This document shows positions 9,376 through 19,951 of a stretch of 64,000 nt of DNA, piece by piece. The notes beneath the pieces are model-generated. The model worked only from the letters and a program-made list of their open reading frames with translations. It did not search any database and had not been told where the DNA came from. Source of the DNA: Actinomyces sp. B33 (GTDB lineage Bacteria > Actinomycetota > Actinomycetes > Actinomycetales > Actinomycetaceae). The DNA lies in the NCBI RefSeq assembly GCF_028437565.1, contig NZ_JAMRYR010000003.1:1-64000 (forward strand), in the 5' to 3' direction. Position numbers and translations under genes: made by a program. Every line of letters begins with the position of its first letter. Within the stretch, counting starts at the first letter, position 1.

Positions 9376-10434
9376 ATGACGACACTCGACCTGGCAGTGA
9401 TCCCCGGCGACGGCATCGGCAAGGAGATCGTCCCCGAAGGATTCAAAGTCCTCGACGCGGCCCTCGCCGGAACCGGCGTCTCCCTCGACGCCACCGCCTA
9501 CGACCTGGGCGCCGACCGGTGGCACCGCACCGGCGAGACCCTCACCGAGGAGGACCTCGAGGCCATCAAGGGCCATGACGCGATCCTGCTCGGCGCGGTC
9601 GGCGACCCCTCCGTCCCCTCCGGCGTCCTCGAGCGCGGTCTGCTCCTCGCACTCCGCTTCGCGCTCGACCACTACGTCAACCTGCGCCCCTCGAAGTACT
9701 ACGAGGGCGTCCCCACGCCCCTCGCCGACCCCGGCGACATCGACTTCGTCGTCGTCCGCGAGGGCACCGAGGGCCTCTACTGCGGCAACGGCGGCAGCGT
9801 CCGCACCGGCACCCCCCACGAGATCGCCACCGAGGTCAGCGTCAACACCGCCTACGGCGTCGAGCGAGTCGTCCGCTACGCCTTCGCCCAGGCGGCGGCC
9901 CGCCCCGCCCACCGGCTGACCCTCGTCCACAAGCACAACGTCCTCGTCAACGCCGGGCACCTGTGGCGGCGCATCGTCGACGAGGTCGGCGCCGAGCACC
10001 CGCAGGTCGAGGTCGACTACTGCCACATCGACGCGGCGACGATCTACCTGGTCACCGACCCCGCCCGGTTCGACGTCATCGTCACCGACAACCTCTTCGG
10101 CGACATCCTCACCGACGAGGCGGGGGCCGTCACCGGCGGCATCGGCCTATCGGCGTCGGGCAACATCAACCCCGACGGGGCGTTCCCCTCGATGTTCGAG
10201 CCGGTCCACGGGTCCGCCCCCGACATCGCGGGACGCGGCGTCGCCGACCCCACGGCGACCATCGCCTCCGTCGCCCTCATGCTCGACCACCTCGGCATGG
10301 CGGACCGGGCGAGGGCCGTCACCGCCGCCATCGAGGCGGACATGGCCGAACGCGCCCGGGCGGCCCGGGAGGGCAGGCCGCTGACGCGTTCGACGTCGCA
10401 GATCGGCGACTCGATCGCGGCCCGCCTGAGCTGA
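9376..10434 (+). CDS. leuB: 3-isopropylmalate dehydrogenase
   Basis: This 352-residue NAD-dependent enzyme oxidises and decarboxylates 3-isopropylmalate in leucine synthesis. It starts with [19 protein letters not shown]. The catalytic lysine and tyrosine lie in the central part, and the metal/NAD segment reads [13 protein letters not shown] then [13 protein letters not shown]. The actinobacterial form is close in size to Mycobacterium LeuB. It has its own promoter after the ilvC terminator but remains next to the branched-chain operon. Tartrate dehydrogenase relatives are similar, but the neighbourhood favours LeuB. Confidence 0.93.
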   Translation: MTTLDLAVIPGDGIGKEIVPEGFKVLDAALAGTGVSLDATAYDLGADRWHRTGETLTEEDLEAIKGHDAILLGAVGDPSVPSGVLERGLLLALRFALDHYVNLRPSKYYEGVPTPLADPGDIDFVVVREGTEGLYCGNGGSVRTGTPHEIATEVSVNTAYGVERVVRYAFAQAAARPAHRLTLVHKHNVLVNAGHLWRRIVDEVGAEHPQVEVDYCHIDAATIYLVTDPARFDVIVTDNLFGDILTDEAGAVTGGIGLSASGNINPDGAFPSMFEPVHGSAPDIAGRGVADPTATIASVALMLDHLGMADRARAVTAAIEADMAERARAAREGRPLTRSTSQIGDSIAARLS

Positions 10435-10626
10435 CGAACGGATCCCGGCCGGCGGGCGCGACACGGGCCGCCAGGAAGCCCCGTCCCCAGTGGGCGGCCC
10501 CGGCCCGCGGGGGCGTCAGGGGCTTCGCCGGGCCCGGGAAGGTCGCCGTCGGCGATCCGGGTCCGCGGGGCTCGCCGAAGAACCAGCGAAGAGGAGAGGC
10601 CGGCGCCGTGCCGTCGTCCCCTCGCG

Positions 10627-11700
10627 TCACGATCCCGACTGGGCGGCCCCGACCGGGGCGAGCGCGGCCCCGAGATCCACCGAGCCGCGCCAGCGCCGGA
10701 CGTCGTCGAGGGCCGCGTGGACCCCGGTCAGCCTCACCGCGCGGGAATCCGAGTCCAGCAGGGACAGGTCGGCGTCGATCAGCGCGGCGGCCAGGCCCGC
10801 GGCCGTCGCGGCCGGCGGCGAGCAGCGCAGAACCCGGGTGTCCGCCGCCCCCGAGCTCAAGGCGTCGTCCACGCGCCGCAGGAGCAGGTCCGCGGTCGTC
10901 ACCGCCCCCGCCACCTCCTCGTCGACGACCTCGGCCCTGGGCAGCGACTGGGCGACGCAGTCCCACACGCCGATCGCGGCCGACAGGTGCTCCGACGAGG
11001 GGGTCGACGCGTCCTGCTCGTAGTCGACCGCGGGGAGAAGAGCCCCTCCGCCCGAGGCCAGCGCCTCCAGCCCCCACGTGTCGACGGCCGGGTCGGCGAG
11101 CGCGACCGCCGCCTGGCGCGCGACCGCGGCCCGGACGTCGTCTTCGCCGGACCCCAGGGGGAGCCCGTAGGCGTCGGCGAGGACGAGGGCCGACTCGTAG
11201 CGGCTCAGCGCGACCAGGGCCAGAACCCTCGCCTGATCCCCTTCCAGCACGGCGGGGTCCGCCGCGCGGTCCAGATCCCGTTCGGCGGAGTCCACCAGCC
11301 ACGAGACAAAAGCGCCGACCCCCATCGGCGCATCGGCGGAGGGGGCGGGCGGCTCGACCCCGTCGGGCGGCCCTTGCGGCCACGGATCCCACATCCCCCC
11401 GAGGGCCTCCACTCGCTCCTGTGAGCCGGAGGCCACGGCGTCGAGGGCCGCCGCGCACCCGATGCACGCGGACTCGTCGACGTCGGCGCGCAGCCTCGCG
11501 GCCCGACTGGCCGTCGCGTCCTCCGTCCGCGCGGCGCGATCGCGCACGGCCGCCGCCCCCGACAGCGCCGGCAGCCGCTGCGCCGGCGTCAGGGGATCGG
11601 GCAAGGCCGAGCAGGAGCCGAGCAGCAGCGAGGCGACGGGCAGGACCGAGGCCCAAAGGAGGGCGCGGCGCGGACGGGCGCTGGGGGAGAGGTAGGGCAC
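10627..11700 (-). CDS. Alanine-rich lipoprotein of unknown function, upstream of rimP
   Basis: This protein of about 357 residues begins with an arginine-rich stretch, a hydrophobic segment and a lipobox ending LLLGSC, so it should be a lipid-anchored exported protein. The rest is acidic, alanine-rich and helical, with a CIGC pair and a further cysteine further on. The start is uncertain: the GTG at 11700 gives a compact signal peptide, whereas the ATG at 11760 would overlap the rimP leader. It is divergent from rimP, where other actinobacteria carry an alanine-rich (DUF4439-type) gene; I regard membership of that family as possible, not shown. I do not recognise a function. Confidence 0.6.
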   Translation of the reverse strand: MPYLSPSARPRRALLWASVLPVASLLLGSCSALPDPLTPAQRLPALSGAAAVRDRAARTEDATASRAARLRADVDESACIGCAAALDAVASGSQERVEALGGMWDPWPQGPPDGVEPPAPSADAPMGVGAFVSWLVDSAERDLDRAADPAVLEGDQARVLALVALSRYESALVLADAYGLPLGSGEDDVRAAVARQAAVALADPAVDTWGLEALASGGGALLPAVDYEQDASTPSSEHLSAAIGVWDCVAQSLPRAEVVDEEVAGAVTTADLLLRRVDDALSSGAADTRVLRCSPPAATAAGLAAALIDADLSLLDSDSRAVRLTGVHAALDDVRRWRGSVDLGAALAPVGAAQSGS

Positions 11701-11729
11701 CCGCGCATCATCCCACGGCGTTCGGCGGG

Positions 11730-11735
11730 TACCAT
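11730..11735 (+). promoter_or_regulatory. Likely -10 box for the rimP-nusA operon
   Basis: TACCAT lies about 45 bases before the rimP start, in the gap from the divergent lipoprotein gene. Confidence 0.35.
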
Positions 11736-11782
11736 GGGGGTCCGATGCCGTGTCGCTCACCCGCGTTCATACAGGAGGTCCC

Positions 11783-12253
11783 GTGCCCACCCACCAGCCT
11801 TCAGACGAGCTGCGCGTCCTGCTCGAACCGACGGTGAGGGCCTGCGGACTCGACCTCGACAGCGTGGTCGTGATCCGCCAGGGGAGCTCGCCCCTCGTGC
11901 GCGTCACCGTCGAGGCGCCCGAGGGGGCCGACGGGATCGACTCCGACTCGCTCGCCGACGTGTCCCGAGCGGTCTCGAAGAAGATGGACGAGGCCGACCC
12001 CATCGACTCCGAGTACCTCCTCGAGGTCTCGACGCCCGGCGCCGAGCGGGAGCTCGTTGAGCCGCGGCACTGGCGCAGGCAGGTCGGCAGGCTCGCGCGC
12101 GTCAAGACCCGCGACGGGGTCGTCGTCACCGGGCGCGTGACCGGCGCCGACGACGAAGCGGCGACGCTCGACGTCGACGGGCAGGCGATGACGGTCGCCT
12201 ACTCGCAGATCAGGAAGGCGCGGGCGCGCGTCGAATTCGGTTCGGAGGACTGA
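11783..12253 (+). CDS. rimP: Ribosome maturation factor RimP
   Basis: This 156-residue protein assists 30S subunit maturation. The N-terminal alpha/beta domain and the C-terminal SH3-like domain are both present; the segment SVVVIRQGSSPLVRVTVEAP and the later YLLEVSTPGAERELVEPRHW are typical. The GTG start follows AGGAGGTCCC at ideal spacing; an ATG further upstream (11750) lacks one. nusA begins five bases after its stop, the classic rimP-nusA pair. Confidence 0.93.
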   Translation: MPTHQPSDELRVLLEPTVRACGLDLDSVVVIRQGSSPLVRVTVEAPEGADGIDSDSLADVSRAVSKKMDEADPIDSEYLLEVSTPGAERELVEPRHWRRQVGRLARVKTRDGVVVTGRVTGADDEAATLDVDGQAMTVAYSQIRKARARVEFGSED

Positions 12254-12258
12254 GGACC

Positions 12259-13299
12259 ATGGAAATCGACATGACAGCACTGCGCATGGTGGAGACCGAG
12301 AAGGGGGTCGCCCTCGACACCCTCGTCGACGCCATCGAGGAGGCCCTGCTCAAGGCCTACCACAACATCCCCGGCGCGATCTCCCAGGCCCGCATCGAGA
12401 TCGACAAGAGGACCGGCCGGGTCACCGTCATGGCGATGGACGAGGACGAGGACGGCAACCCCATCGGCGAGTTCGACGACACGCCGAAGAACTTCGGGCG
12501 CATCGCCCAGTCGACCGCCCGCTCGGTCATCATGCAGCGCCTGCGCGACGTCGACGACCAGCGGGTCCTCGGCGATTTCGCCGACCGTCAGGGCCAGATC
12601 ATCACCGGGACCGTCCAGCAGGCCCGCGACGGGAGGATCACCGTCGTCCAGGTCAGCGACGATTTCGAGGCGATCCTGCCCGACTCGGAGAAGGCCCCCG
12701 GCGAGCAGTACCGGCACGGGGACCGGATCCGCGCGTTCGTCGTGTCCGTCGAGCGCACCGAGAAGGGCCCGCGCATCACCCTGTCGCGCACTCACCCCGG
12801 CCTCGTCATGGGTCTGTTCGAGCGCGAGGTCCCCGAGATCCAGCAGGGGCTCGTCAAGGTCAAGGCCATCGCGCGCGAGGCCGGCCACCGCACGAAGATC
12901 GCCGTTGTCGCCACGCGCGACGGCATCAATGCCAAGGGCGCGTGCATCGGGCCGATGGGGTCGCGCGTGCGCGGCGTCATGACGGAGCTCGGCGGGGAGA
13001 AGATCGACATCGTCGACTGGTCCGACGAGCCCGGCCGCTTCGTCGCCAACGCCCTGTCCCCGGCGCGCGTCACCCGCGTCGTCGTCCACTCCGTCGACAA
13101 CAAGACGGCGACGGCCATCGTCCCCGACTTCCAGCTGTCCCTCGCGATCGGCAAGGAGGGGCAGAACGCCCGCCTGGCCGCGCGCCTGACCGGCTACCAC
13201 ATCGACATCCACGCCGACACCGAGACCGGCGACGACGCGACCCCCTCGCGTTCGTCGATGCCCGACGACGTGACCAGTCGCTCACACGGCCGCGACTGA
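12259..13299 (+). CDS. nusA: Transcription termination/antitermination factor NusA
   Basis: This 346-residue protein binds RNA polymerase and RNA. The N-terminal polymerase-binding domain covers about residues 1-110, the S1 domain about 115-185 (starting GQIITGTVQQARDGRITVVQ), and two KH domains about 200-335, with GACIGPMGSRVRGVMTELGG and SLAIGKEGQNARLAARLTG. It is short, without the acidic C-terminal repeats of E. coli NusA, as usual in actinobacteria. It is the second gene of the rimP-nusA-ylxR-infB block. Confidence 0.96.
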   Translation: MEIDMTALRMVETEKGVALDTLVDAIEEALLKAYHNIPGAISQARIEIDKRTGRVTVMAMDEDEDGNPIGEFDDTPKNFGRIAQSTARSVIMQRLRDVDDQRVLGDFADRQGQIITGTVQQARDGRITVVQVSDDFEAILPDSEKAPGEQYRHGDRIRAFVVSVERTEKGPRITLSRTHPGLVMGLFEREVPEIQQGLVKVKAIAREAGHRTKIAVVATRDGINAKGACIGPMGSRVRGVMTELGGEKIDIVDWSDEPGRFVANALSPARVTRVVVHSVDNKTATAIVPDFQLSLAIGKEGQNARLAARLTGYHIDIHADTETGDDATPSRSSMPDDVTSRSHGRD

Positions 13300-13331
13300 T
13301 CGGCCGAGGACCTCGACTAGACTCGGGTGGC

Positions 13332-13658
13332 GTGCCGCATCCCGAGCATCTTCCGACGCCGCCCCCCGTCACGGACGGGCCCGTCAGGACGTGCACCGGA
13401 TGCGGGAGGCGTCAGGCGCGCTCGGAGCTCATCCGAGTCGTCGCCTCACCCGGGGGGCCCATCCAGGTGGACCCCCGACGCGATCTGCCCGGCAGGGGAG
13501 CGTGGGTCCACCCGGACCCGGCGTGCATCGGCCGGGCCCGAGCGCGCGGAGCCCTGGCTCGCAGCCTGAAGACCGGATCCCCCATCGGGGATGAGGTCTG
13601 GGCCGAGCTCGAGGAGATCGCGCGGACAGCGGCGCGGCCAGCGCCGACCGACGAGTAA
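13332..13658 (+). CDS. ylxR: YlxR family RNA-binding protein
   Basis: This 108-residue basic protein belongs to the YlxR (DUF448) family. Its core reads RTCTGCGRRQARSELIRVV, then GRGAWVHPDPACIGRARARG. YlxR is a small RNA-binding or RNase P-associated protein. It lies between nusA and infB as in most bacteria. The GTG start at 13332 has a TAGACT box eight bases upstream and no Shine-Dalgarno sequence, so a second, leaderless transcript may start here. Confidence 0.9.
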   Translation: MPHPEHLPTPPPVTDGPVRTCTGCGRRQARSELIRVVASPGGPIQVDPRRDLPGRGAWVHPDPACIGRARARGALARSLKTGSPIGDEVWAELEEIARTAARPAPTDE

Positions 13659-13766
13659 TGGAAGCGGGTTGGAAGCCGATGGGCACCCGATGAGTACCCA
13701 GCGATGAGCTGCCAGCAGTACCAGTAACGCGTCTCCGGTTCGGAGGCGCTTCCGAACAGGAGAAAA

Positions 13767-16505
13767 GTGGCAAAGTTGCGTGTCAGCGAGCTCGCCAAGG
13801 AGCTCGGCATCACCAGCAAGGAACTCCTCGAGTTCCTCAACAACAACGGCGAGTACGTCAAGGCCGCCTCGTCCGGCTTGGAGCCGCCGGTCGTCCGCAA
13901 GGCCCGGGACCACTACGGCGCGGCCGCGCCGAAGGCCGACGCCCCTGCGGCGACAAAGCCGGCGGCGAAGAAGCCCGGCCCCAAGCCGCAGGCTCCCGTC
14001 CCCGCCGCCCCCGAGCGCCGGGCCACGGAGCCCTCGGCCTCGCCCTCGCCGGCGTTCACCGACGCCCCCGCGCCTCAGGCGCCCCCGGCGCCCGCGCCGG
14101 CCCCGCGTCCCGCGGCCAAGCCCCAGCAGCAGCCTCCCCGTCCCGGCTCCGTCGGCGGCCCGCGTCCCGGCCCTCGACCGGCGGGTCCCCGCCCCGGTAA
14201 CAACCCCTACGCCTCCAGCCAGGGCATGCCCCGTCCCGGCGGCACCGGCGGCCCGCGCCCCGGCCCTCGACCGGGCGCCGGCCGTCCCGGCCAGGGCCAG
14301 CAGGGCGAGCGCCCGGCGCGTCCCGGCTCCGCCGGCGGGCCCCGTCCGGCGGGCCGCCCCTCCGGGACCCGCCCGAATCCGGGCATGATGCCCGGCCAGG
14401 CGAATTTCGCCCGTCACGCCTCCCAGGGGGCGGATGCGCGCGGCGGACGCCCCGGCGGCGCCGGCGGTCGCGGACGCGGCCCCCGACCGGGCGGCGGAGC
14501 CCCCGGAGCGGGAGGCGGAGCGCCCGCGGGCGCCGGCTTCGGGCCGGCTCGCGGCGGCGGGCGCGGTGGACGCGGTTCCACCCCCGGCGCCTTCGGGCGC
14601 GGCGGCGGGCGCAACCAGCGAGGACGCAAGTCCAAGCGCGCGAAACGTCAAGAGTTCGAGCAGCAGAACGCCCCGATCATCGGGGGTGTGTCGATCCCGC
14701 GCGGCAACGGACAGGAGATCCGGATCCGACAGGGGGCCTCCCTGGCCGACTTCGCCGAGAAGATCGAGGTCAACCCCGCGGCCCTGGTGACCGTCCTCTT
14801 CCACCTCGGGGAGATGGCGACGGCCACCCAGTCCCTCGACCAGGACACCTTCGAGGCCCTGGGGGCCGAGCTCGGCTACGAGGTCAAGGTCGTCTCCCCC
14901 GAGGACGAGGACCGCGAGCTGCTCGAGTCCTTCGACATCGATCTGGAGGCCGAGGAGCTCGACGACCTCGACGGCCTCCAGGCGCGTCCCCCGGTGGTCA
15001 CCGTCATGGGCCACGTCGACCACGGCAAGACCAAGCTCCTCGACGCGATCCGCCACACGGACGTCGTCGACACCGAGCACGGCGGCATCACCCAGCACAT
15101 CGGCGCCTACCAGGTCAAGGTCGAGCACGAGGGCCACAAGCGCCCGATCACGTTCATCGACACCCCCGGTCACGAGGCGTTCACGGCGATGCGAGCCCGA
15201 GGCGCGAAGGTCACCGACATCGCGATCCTCGTGGTCGCCGCCGACGACGGCGTCATGCCGCAGACGGTCGAGGCCATCAACCACGCGCAGGCCGCCGACG
15301 TGCCGATCGTCGTCGCGGTCAACAAGGTCGACAAGGAGGGCGCGAACCCGGCGAAGATCCGCCAGCAGCTCACCGAGTACGGCCTCGTCGCCGAGGAGTA
15401 CGGCGGCGACGTCATGTTCGTCGACATCTCCGCCAAGCAGCGCCAGGGCATCCGCGAGCTCCTCGAGGCCGTCCTGCTGACCGCCGACGCGGCGCTGACC
15501 CTCGAGGCGAACCCGAACAGCGCCGCCCGCGGCGTCGCGATCGAGGCGAATCTCGACAAGGGGCGCGGCGCCGTCGCGACGATGCTCATCCAGCGCGGCA
15601 CGCTCCACGTCGGCGACGCCCTCGTCGTCGGCGCGGCCCACGGCCGCGTCCGCGCGATGTTCGACGACGCCGGCAACGACGTCACCGAGGCGGGCCCGTC
15701 CCGTCCGGTCGCCGTCCTCGGCCTGACCTCGGTCCCGCGGGCCGGCGATTCCTTCCTCGTCGCCCCCGACGACCGCACCGCCCGTCAGATCGCCGACAAG
15801 CGCGAGGCCGCCGAGCGCCAGGCGATGCTCGCCAAGCGTCGCAAGCGCGTCTCCCTGGAGGACTTCGACAAGGTCCTCGCCGAGGGCGAGGTCGACACCC
15901 TCAACCTCATCATCAAGGGCGACGTGTCCGGCGCGGTCGAGGCCCTGGAGGACTCGCTGCTGCGCATCGACGTCGGCGACGAGGTCCAGCTGCGGATCAT
16001 CCACCGCGGCGTCGGCGCGATCACCCAGAACGACGTCAACCTCGCGACGGTCGACAACGCCGTCATCATCGGCTTCAACGTCCGGCCCGCCGAGCGCGTC
16101 GCCGAACTGGCCGATGCCGAGGGCGTCGAGATCAAGTACTACAACGTCATCTACTCGGCCCTCGACGATGTCGAGGCGGCCCTCAAGGGCATGCTCAAGC
16201 CGATCTACGAGGAGGTCCAGCTGGGCACCGCGGAGATCCGCCAGGTGTTCCGCTCCGGCAAGTTCGGCAACATCGCCGGCTCGCTGGTCCGCTCGGGCAC
16301 GATCAAGCGCGGCACGAAGGCCCGTCTGATCCGTGACGGCGTCGTCGTCGCGGAGAACCTCGAGATCGAGTCGCTGCGCCGCGAGAAGGACGACGTCACG
16401 GAGGTCCGCGAGGGCTACGAGTGCGGCATCACCCTGGGGTACAGGGAGATCGCCGAGGGCGATGTCATCGAGACCTGGGAGATGCGCGAGAAGGCCCGCG
16501 ACTGA
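13767..16505 (+). CDS. infB: Translation initiation factor IF-2
   Basis: This 912-residue GTPase places initiator tRNA on the ribosome. An IF2-N domain (residues 1-50) is followed by a long disordered segment rich in Pro, Gly, Arg and Ala (about 50-290), a basic patch, a second IF2-N domain (about 315-385), and the G domain with GHVDHGKT near residue 415, NKVD, and the beta-barrel domains II-IV to the end. The long low-complexity linker is typical of high-GC actinobacteria. The GTG start follows AGGAGAAAA. A small hairpin (GCGTCTCCG with CGGAGGCGC) stands just before the ribosome site. Confidence 0.97.
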   Translation: MAKLRVSELAKELGITSKELLEFLNNNGEYVKAASSGLEPPVVRKARDHYGAAAPKADAPAATKPAAKKPGPKPQAPVPAAPERRATEPSASPSPAFTDAPAPQAPPAPAPAPRPAAKPQQQPPRPGSVGGPRPGPRPAGPRPGNNPYASSQGMPRPGGTGGPRPGPRPGAGRPGQGQQGERPARPGSAGGPRPAGRPSGTRPNPGMMPGQANFARHASQGADARGGRPGGAGGRGRGPRPGGGAPGAGGGAPAGAGFGPARGGGRGGRGSTPGAFGRGGGRNQRGRKSKRAKRQEFEQQNAPIIGGVSIPRGNGQEIRIRQGASLADFAEKIEVNPAALVTVLFHLGEMATATQSLDQDTFEALGAELGYEVKVVSPEDEDRELLESFDIDLEAEELDDLDGLQARPPVVTVMGHVDHGKTKLLDAIRHTDVVDTEHGGITQHIGAYQVKVEHEGHKRPITFIDTPGHEAFTAMRARGAKVTDIAILVVAADDGVMPQTVEAINHAQAADVPIVVAVNKVDKEGANPAKIRQQLTEYGLVAEEYGGDVMFVDISAKQRQGIRELLEAVLLTADAALTLEANPNSAARGVAIEANLDKGRGAVATMLIQRGTLHVGDALVVGAAHGRVRAMFDDAGNDVTEAGPSRPVAVLGLTSVPRAGDSFLVAPDDRTARQIADKREAAERQAMLAKRRKRVSLEDFDKVLAEGEVDTLNLIIKGDVSGAVEALEDSLLRIDVGDEVQLRIIHRGVGAITQNDVNLATVDNAVIIGFNVRPAERVAELADAEGVEIKYYNVIYSALDDVEAALKGMLKPIYEEVQLGTAEIRQVFRSGKFGNIAGSLVRSGTIKRGTKARLIRDGVVVAENLEIESLRREKDDVTEVREGYECGITLGYREIAEGDVIETWEMREKARD

Positions 16506-16519
16506 TCCTGCGATCCCCG

Positions 16520-16554
16520 GCGCCCCGGTCGTCCCCCTCGGACGGCCGGGGCGC
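16520..16554 (+). terminator. Terminator after infB
   Basis: GCGCCCCGG (16520-16528) pairs perfectly with CCGGGGCGC (16546-16554), and an inner stem TCGTCC/GGACGG adds six pairs including one G-U. Confidence 0.8.
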
Positions 16555-16702
16555 TCCGCGTTGAGGGGAGCCGCCGCCCGGGCCCCGACTGCGGGGGAGG
16601 GAACGAGTCGTCGGGTCGTGGGGAAGGACGAGGGGCGGCGCCGCGCGGGCGGGACGATCGGGGCGGGGGCCGGGCGGAATGGTCTGGACCGGGACGGGCC
16701 CG

Positions 16703-16708
16703 TACCAT
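16703..16708 (+). promoter_or_regulatory. Possible -10 box for rbfA-truB-ribF
   Basis: TACCAT is found 55 bases before the rbfA start, after the infB terminator. Confidence 0.3.
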
Positions 16709-16762
16709 GGGCACCGACCGATCGGCCCTCCCGGGCCGACAAACCCGACGCAGGAGGAACCC

Positions 16763-17221
16763 ATGGCAGACGAGGCGCGCCAGCGCAAGGTCCAGGACCG
16801 GATCCAGCAGACCGTCGCCAGCATGCTCGGGCGACGGATCAAGGACCCGCGGCTCGGCTTCGTCACCATCACCGATGTGCGCGTCACCGGGGATCTCCAG
16901 CACGCCTCGATCTTCTACACGGTTCTCGGCGGGGACGAGGATCGGGCGGCCACCGCCCGCGCCTTCGAATCGGCTCAGGGGATCATCCGCTCGGAAGTCG
17001 GCAAGGCCCTCGGCATCCGCCTGACCCCGACCCTCGAGTTCATCCCCGACGCCCTGCCCGAATCCGCCGCCGCCCTCGAGGACGCGCTCGCCGCCGCCAA
17101 GGCCCGCGACGAGCAGATCGCCCGCGCCTCCGTCGGCGCCTCCTACGCGGGCGACCCCGACCCCTACCGTCACGACGACGAGGAGGACGAGGAGGGCGAC
17201 GAGGACGAGGCCGGCCTCTGA
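16763..17221 (+). CDS. rbfA: 30S ribosome-binding factor RbfA
   Basis: This 152-residue factor assists 16S rRNA 5' end maturation and cold adaptation. The KH-like core includes [20 protein letters not shown] and [17 protein letters not shown]. The C-terminus is an acidic tail of Asp and Glu, common in actinobacteria. The ATG follows GGAGG. truB starts two bases after its stop. Confidence 0.95.
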   Translation: MADEARQRKVQDRIQQTVASMLGRRIKDPRLGFVTITDVRVTGDLQHASIFYTVLGGDEDRAATARAFESAQGIIRSEVGKALGIRLTPTLEFIPDALPESAAALEDALAAAKARDEQIARASVGASYAGDPDPYRHDDEEDEEGDEDEAGL

Positions 17222-17223
17222 CG

Positions 17224-18222
17224 ATGGCCAGACGATCCGACACCCCCGTCCCCGGCCTCGTCGTCGTCGACAAGCCGCAGGGGATGACCAGCCACGACGT
17301 CGTCTCGCGCGTCAGGCGACTGGCCGGCACCCGCAAGGTCGGCCACGCCGGCACCCTCGACCCCATGGCCACCGGCGTCCTCGTCCTGGGCATCGGCAAG
17401 GCCACGAAGCTCCTCACCTGGGTCACCGGCCACGCGAAGACCTACGAGGCGACGATCCGCCTGGGGGTCTCGACCGACACCGACGACGCCGAGGGGCGCA
17501 TCCTCGACGCCCCCGGGGCCGTCGACGCCGCCCCCGACCGGCTGGCCGAGGCCATGCGGGCCCTGACCGGCGACATCATGCAGGTCCCCTCAAGCGTCTC
17601 CGCGATCAAGGTCAACGGCGAGCGGGCCTACGCGCTCGCCCGCCGGGGGGTCGACGTCGAGCTGGCCGCCCGGCCCGTGTCCGTCGCCCGCTTCGACCTC
17701 CTCGCGCCCCCGCGTCCGGGCCTCGCCCCCTCGCCCGACGGGCGCGACGTCCCCATCGTCGACGCCGACGTCGTCGTCGACTGCTCGTCGGGGACCTACA
17801 TCCGGGCGCTCGCCCGCGACCTCGGACGCGGCCTCGGCTGCGGCGCCCACCTCATCGCCCTGCGGCGGACCCGAGTCGGGGATTTCGGACTCGACGACGC
17901 CCTGACCCTCGACGCCCTCGAATCCGCGGCGCTGCCCGCCCCCGAGGACCCCGGGGCCGTCCCCGTCTCGCGCATCCCCCTGATCCCCTTGGACGAGGCC
18001 GTCCTCGACATGTTCGCGCCGCTGGCGCTGACCGCCGACGAGGCCCGGGCCTTCGCCCACGGCCAGGCGCCCCGGCGCGCCCCCGCCGACCTGGACGCGC
18101 AGATCGACGGTCTTCCCGAGCGGATCCTCGCGGCCGTCGACCCCGACGGGCGCGTCCTCGGGCTCCTGCGGTGCACACCGACCCGAGTGCGCACCGAACT
18201 CGTCTTCCACACGGAGAACTGA
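17224..18222 (+). CDS. truB: tRNA pseudouridine(55) synthase TruB
   Basis: This 332-residue enzyme makes pseudouridine 55 in the T loop of tRNA. The start [17 protein letters not shown] and the catalytic [17 protein letters not shown] (active Asp in TLDP) are clear, as is [15 protein letters not shown]. The C-terminal part (about 240-332) contains the actinobacterial extension. Its TGA overlaps the ribF ATG. Confidence 0.96.
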   Translation: MARRSDTPVPGLVVVDKPQGMTSHDVVSRVRRLAGTRKVGHAGTLDPMATGVLVLGIGKATKLLTWVTGHAKTYEATIRLGVSTDTDDAEGRILDAPGAVDAAPDRLAEAMRALTGDIMQVPSSVSAIKVNGERAYALARRGVDVELAARPVSVARFDLLAPPRPGLAPSPDGRDVPIVDADVVVDCSSGTYIRALARDLGRGLGCGAHLIALRRTRVGDFGLDDALTLDALESAALPAPEDPGAVPVSRIPLIPLDEAVLDMFAPLALTADEARAFAHGQAPRRAPADLDAQIDGLPERILAAVDPDGRVLGLLRCTPTRVRTELVFHTEN

Positions 18223-19211
18223 TGAAAACCTGGACCAGACTCGACGAGGTCCCCGGCGACCTGCGCTCGGTCGTCACCATCGGCAATTTCGACGGCATGC
18301 ACAACGGGCATGCGAAGGTCATCGCCTCGTGCGTCGACCGCGCCCGCCGGGCCGGCGCGTCCTCCGTCGCCATCACCTTCGACCCGCACCCCACCCAGGT
18401 CCACAACCCGGGCGTCGGCCTCGAACTGATCTTCCCCCTGAACGACCGCATCGATGCGATGGCCGCCACCGGATTGGACGCCACGCTCGTCGTCCACTAC
18501 GACGCCTCCGTCTACACCCTTGAGCCCGAGGAGTTCGTCGTGGAGTTCCTCGTCGAGCGGCTCGGCGCCGTCGAGGTCGTCGTCGGGGAGGACTTCCACT
18601 TCGGCCGCGCCAACTCCGGGACCGTCGACACGCTGCGCGAGCTCGGCCGCCGCCACGGGTTCGACGTCGTCATGGTCACCGACATCGAGGCCCCCGAGGG
18701 GAGGCGCTGGTCCTCCTCGTGGGTCCGCGAGCTCCTCGCCGCCGGCGACGTCACCGGGGCGGCCCGCGTCCTCGGGCACCTCCACCGCATCCGCGGCACC
18801 GTCGAGCACGGGTTCAAGCGGGGCCGGGAGCTGGGCTTCCCGACGGCGAACCTCCACGGGGACATCGAGGGGGTCGTCCCCGGCGACGGCGTCTACGCCG
18901 GGTGGGTGGTGCGCACCGTCCCGGGGACCTCGTCGACGGAGTTCCTGCCCGCCGCCGTGTCCGTGGGGACGAACCCGCAGTTCGACGGCGATAAGCGGAC
19001 CGTCGAGGCGCACGTCCTGGGGCGCTCCGACCTCGACCTGTACGGGGAGCGCATCGGCGTGACCTTCGTCGCCAGGATCCGCCCGATGGCCAGCTTCGAC
19101 TCGGTCGAGGCCCTCCTAGAGCAGATGGACGACGACCTGCGCCGCACGGCGTCGATCCTCGGCGTCGCCGTGGCCGGTCGGGTGGCCCCCGATTCGGTGA
19201 CCGCCGGCTGA
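18222..19211 (+). CDS. ribF: Bifunctional riboflavin kinase/FAD synthetase
   Basis: This 329-residue enzyme phosphorylates riboflavin and adenylates FMN. The N-terminal nucleotidyltransferase domain shows TIGNFDGMHNGHAKVI (the GNFDGxHxGH motif) and SSWVRELLAAGD; the C-terminal flavokinase domain has GRELGFPTANL and GVYAGW. The ATG shares bases with the truB stop (TGATG), so translation is coupled. It supplies FAD that the Fix and acyl-CoA dehydrogenase genes of this window would need. Confidence 0.95.
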   Translation: MKTWTRLDEVPGDLRSVVTIGNFDGMHNGHAKVIASCVDRARRAGASSVAITFDPHPTQVHNPGVGLELIFPLNDRIDAMAATGLDATLVVHYDASVYTLEPEEFVVEFLVERLGAVEVVVGEDFHFGRANSGTVDTLRELGRRHGFDVVMVTDIEAPEGRRWSSSWVRELLAAGDVTGAARVLGHLHRIRGTVEHGFKRGRELGFPTANLHGDIEGVVPGDGVYAGWVVRTVPGTSSTEFLPAAVSVGTNPQFDGDKRTVEAHVLGRSDLDLYGERIGVTFVARIRPMASFDSVEALLEQMDDDLRRTASILGVAVAGRVAPDSVTAG

Positions 19212-19342
19212 CGAGGGGCGCCCCCCGCGATAGTCGTCGGCCCTGGACCCGCGGGGACCGCGCGGGCGCCGACGTGCCCGATCCCACAGGGCCGAGGCCC
19301 CCGGCCGGCCCCGCGGCGGGGAGGGCCGGACCCGGCCCGTGC

Positions 19343-19348
19343 TAGCCT
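19343..19348 (+). promoter_or_regulatory. -10 box of rpsO
   Basis: TGCTAGCCT contains an extended TAGCCT -10 box. It leaves a 5' leader of nearly 80 bases with several short stems, which could hold an S15 autoregulatory site; I could not match it to a described S15 leader. Confidence 0.5.
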
Positions 19349-19432
19349 TGACAAGCCGTTGATCGGCCGCGGACCGTCAGCCGATGGGACAAGCCCACCG
19401 GCCCCGCGCAACGAGACATCAAGGAGAAGCCC

Positions 19433-19702
19433 GTGCCCCTGAGCAAGGACGTTAAGGACCAGATCATCGCCGAGTACGCCACGCACGAGGGCGACACCGG
19501 CTCCCCCGAGGTCCAGATCGCGCTGCTGACCCGGCGCATCAAGGACCTGACCGAGCACTTCAAGACCCACAAGCACGACCACCACTCGCGCCGCGGTCTG
19601 CTCCTGCTGGTCGGCCGCCGCCGTCGACTCCTCGGCTACCTGGCCGACATCGACATCGAGCGGTACCGGTCGCTCATCGAGCGTCTGGGCCTGCGCCGCT
19701 GA
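19433..19702 (+). CDS. rpsO: 30S ribosomal protein S15
   Basis: This 89-residue protein binds 16S rRNA early in assembly. It has the family features [20 protein letters not shown], then [19 protein letters not shown] and a C-terminal [20 protein letters not shown]. The GTG start follows AAGGAGAA. It precedes pnp, as in most bacteria, with a hairpin terminator between. Confidence 0.97.
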   Translation: MPLSKDVKDQIIAEYATHEGDTGSPEVQIALLTRRIKDLTEHFKTHKHDHHSRRGLLLLVGRRRRLLGYLADIDIERYRSLIERLGLRR

Positions 19703-19708
19703 CCCCGT

Positions 19709-19741
19709 ACCGGCCCGATCCCCTCGTGGGACCGGGCCGGT
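19709..19741 (+). terminator. Hairpin between rpsO and pnp
   Basis: ACCGGCCCGATCCC pairs with GGGACCGGGCCGGT with one mismatch and a short loop. No T run follows, so it may act as a processing or partial termination site. Confidence 0.6.
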
Positions 19742-19951
19742 TCACTACCTCCGGACGGACCACCGCCCGAGGTGGGCGCCCGACGTTCCGGGGCGCGCAC
19801 CGTCCGGACACACTGCTGGAACGCCGCGCGCATCAGCCGCCGGTTTTCGACAGTGGCTCACGGACCCACCGCCAGGGCGCACGCCGTGGGCTTCGATCGA
19901 AGGCCGAAGCCGAGCGCGCATCCACTGAGAACGCAAGGAGAGACGCCACCC

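Noticed and set aside
13446-16742. Long open frame on the minus strand opposite infB
   Set aside because: It mirrors a well-supported IF-2 gene, lacks a ribosome site and has the low-complexity composition expected of antisense frames in high-GC DNA.
19349-19432. S15 autoregulatory leader before rpsO
   Set aside because: Short stems are visible, but I could not match them to any described S15-binding structure.
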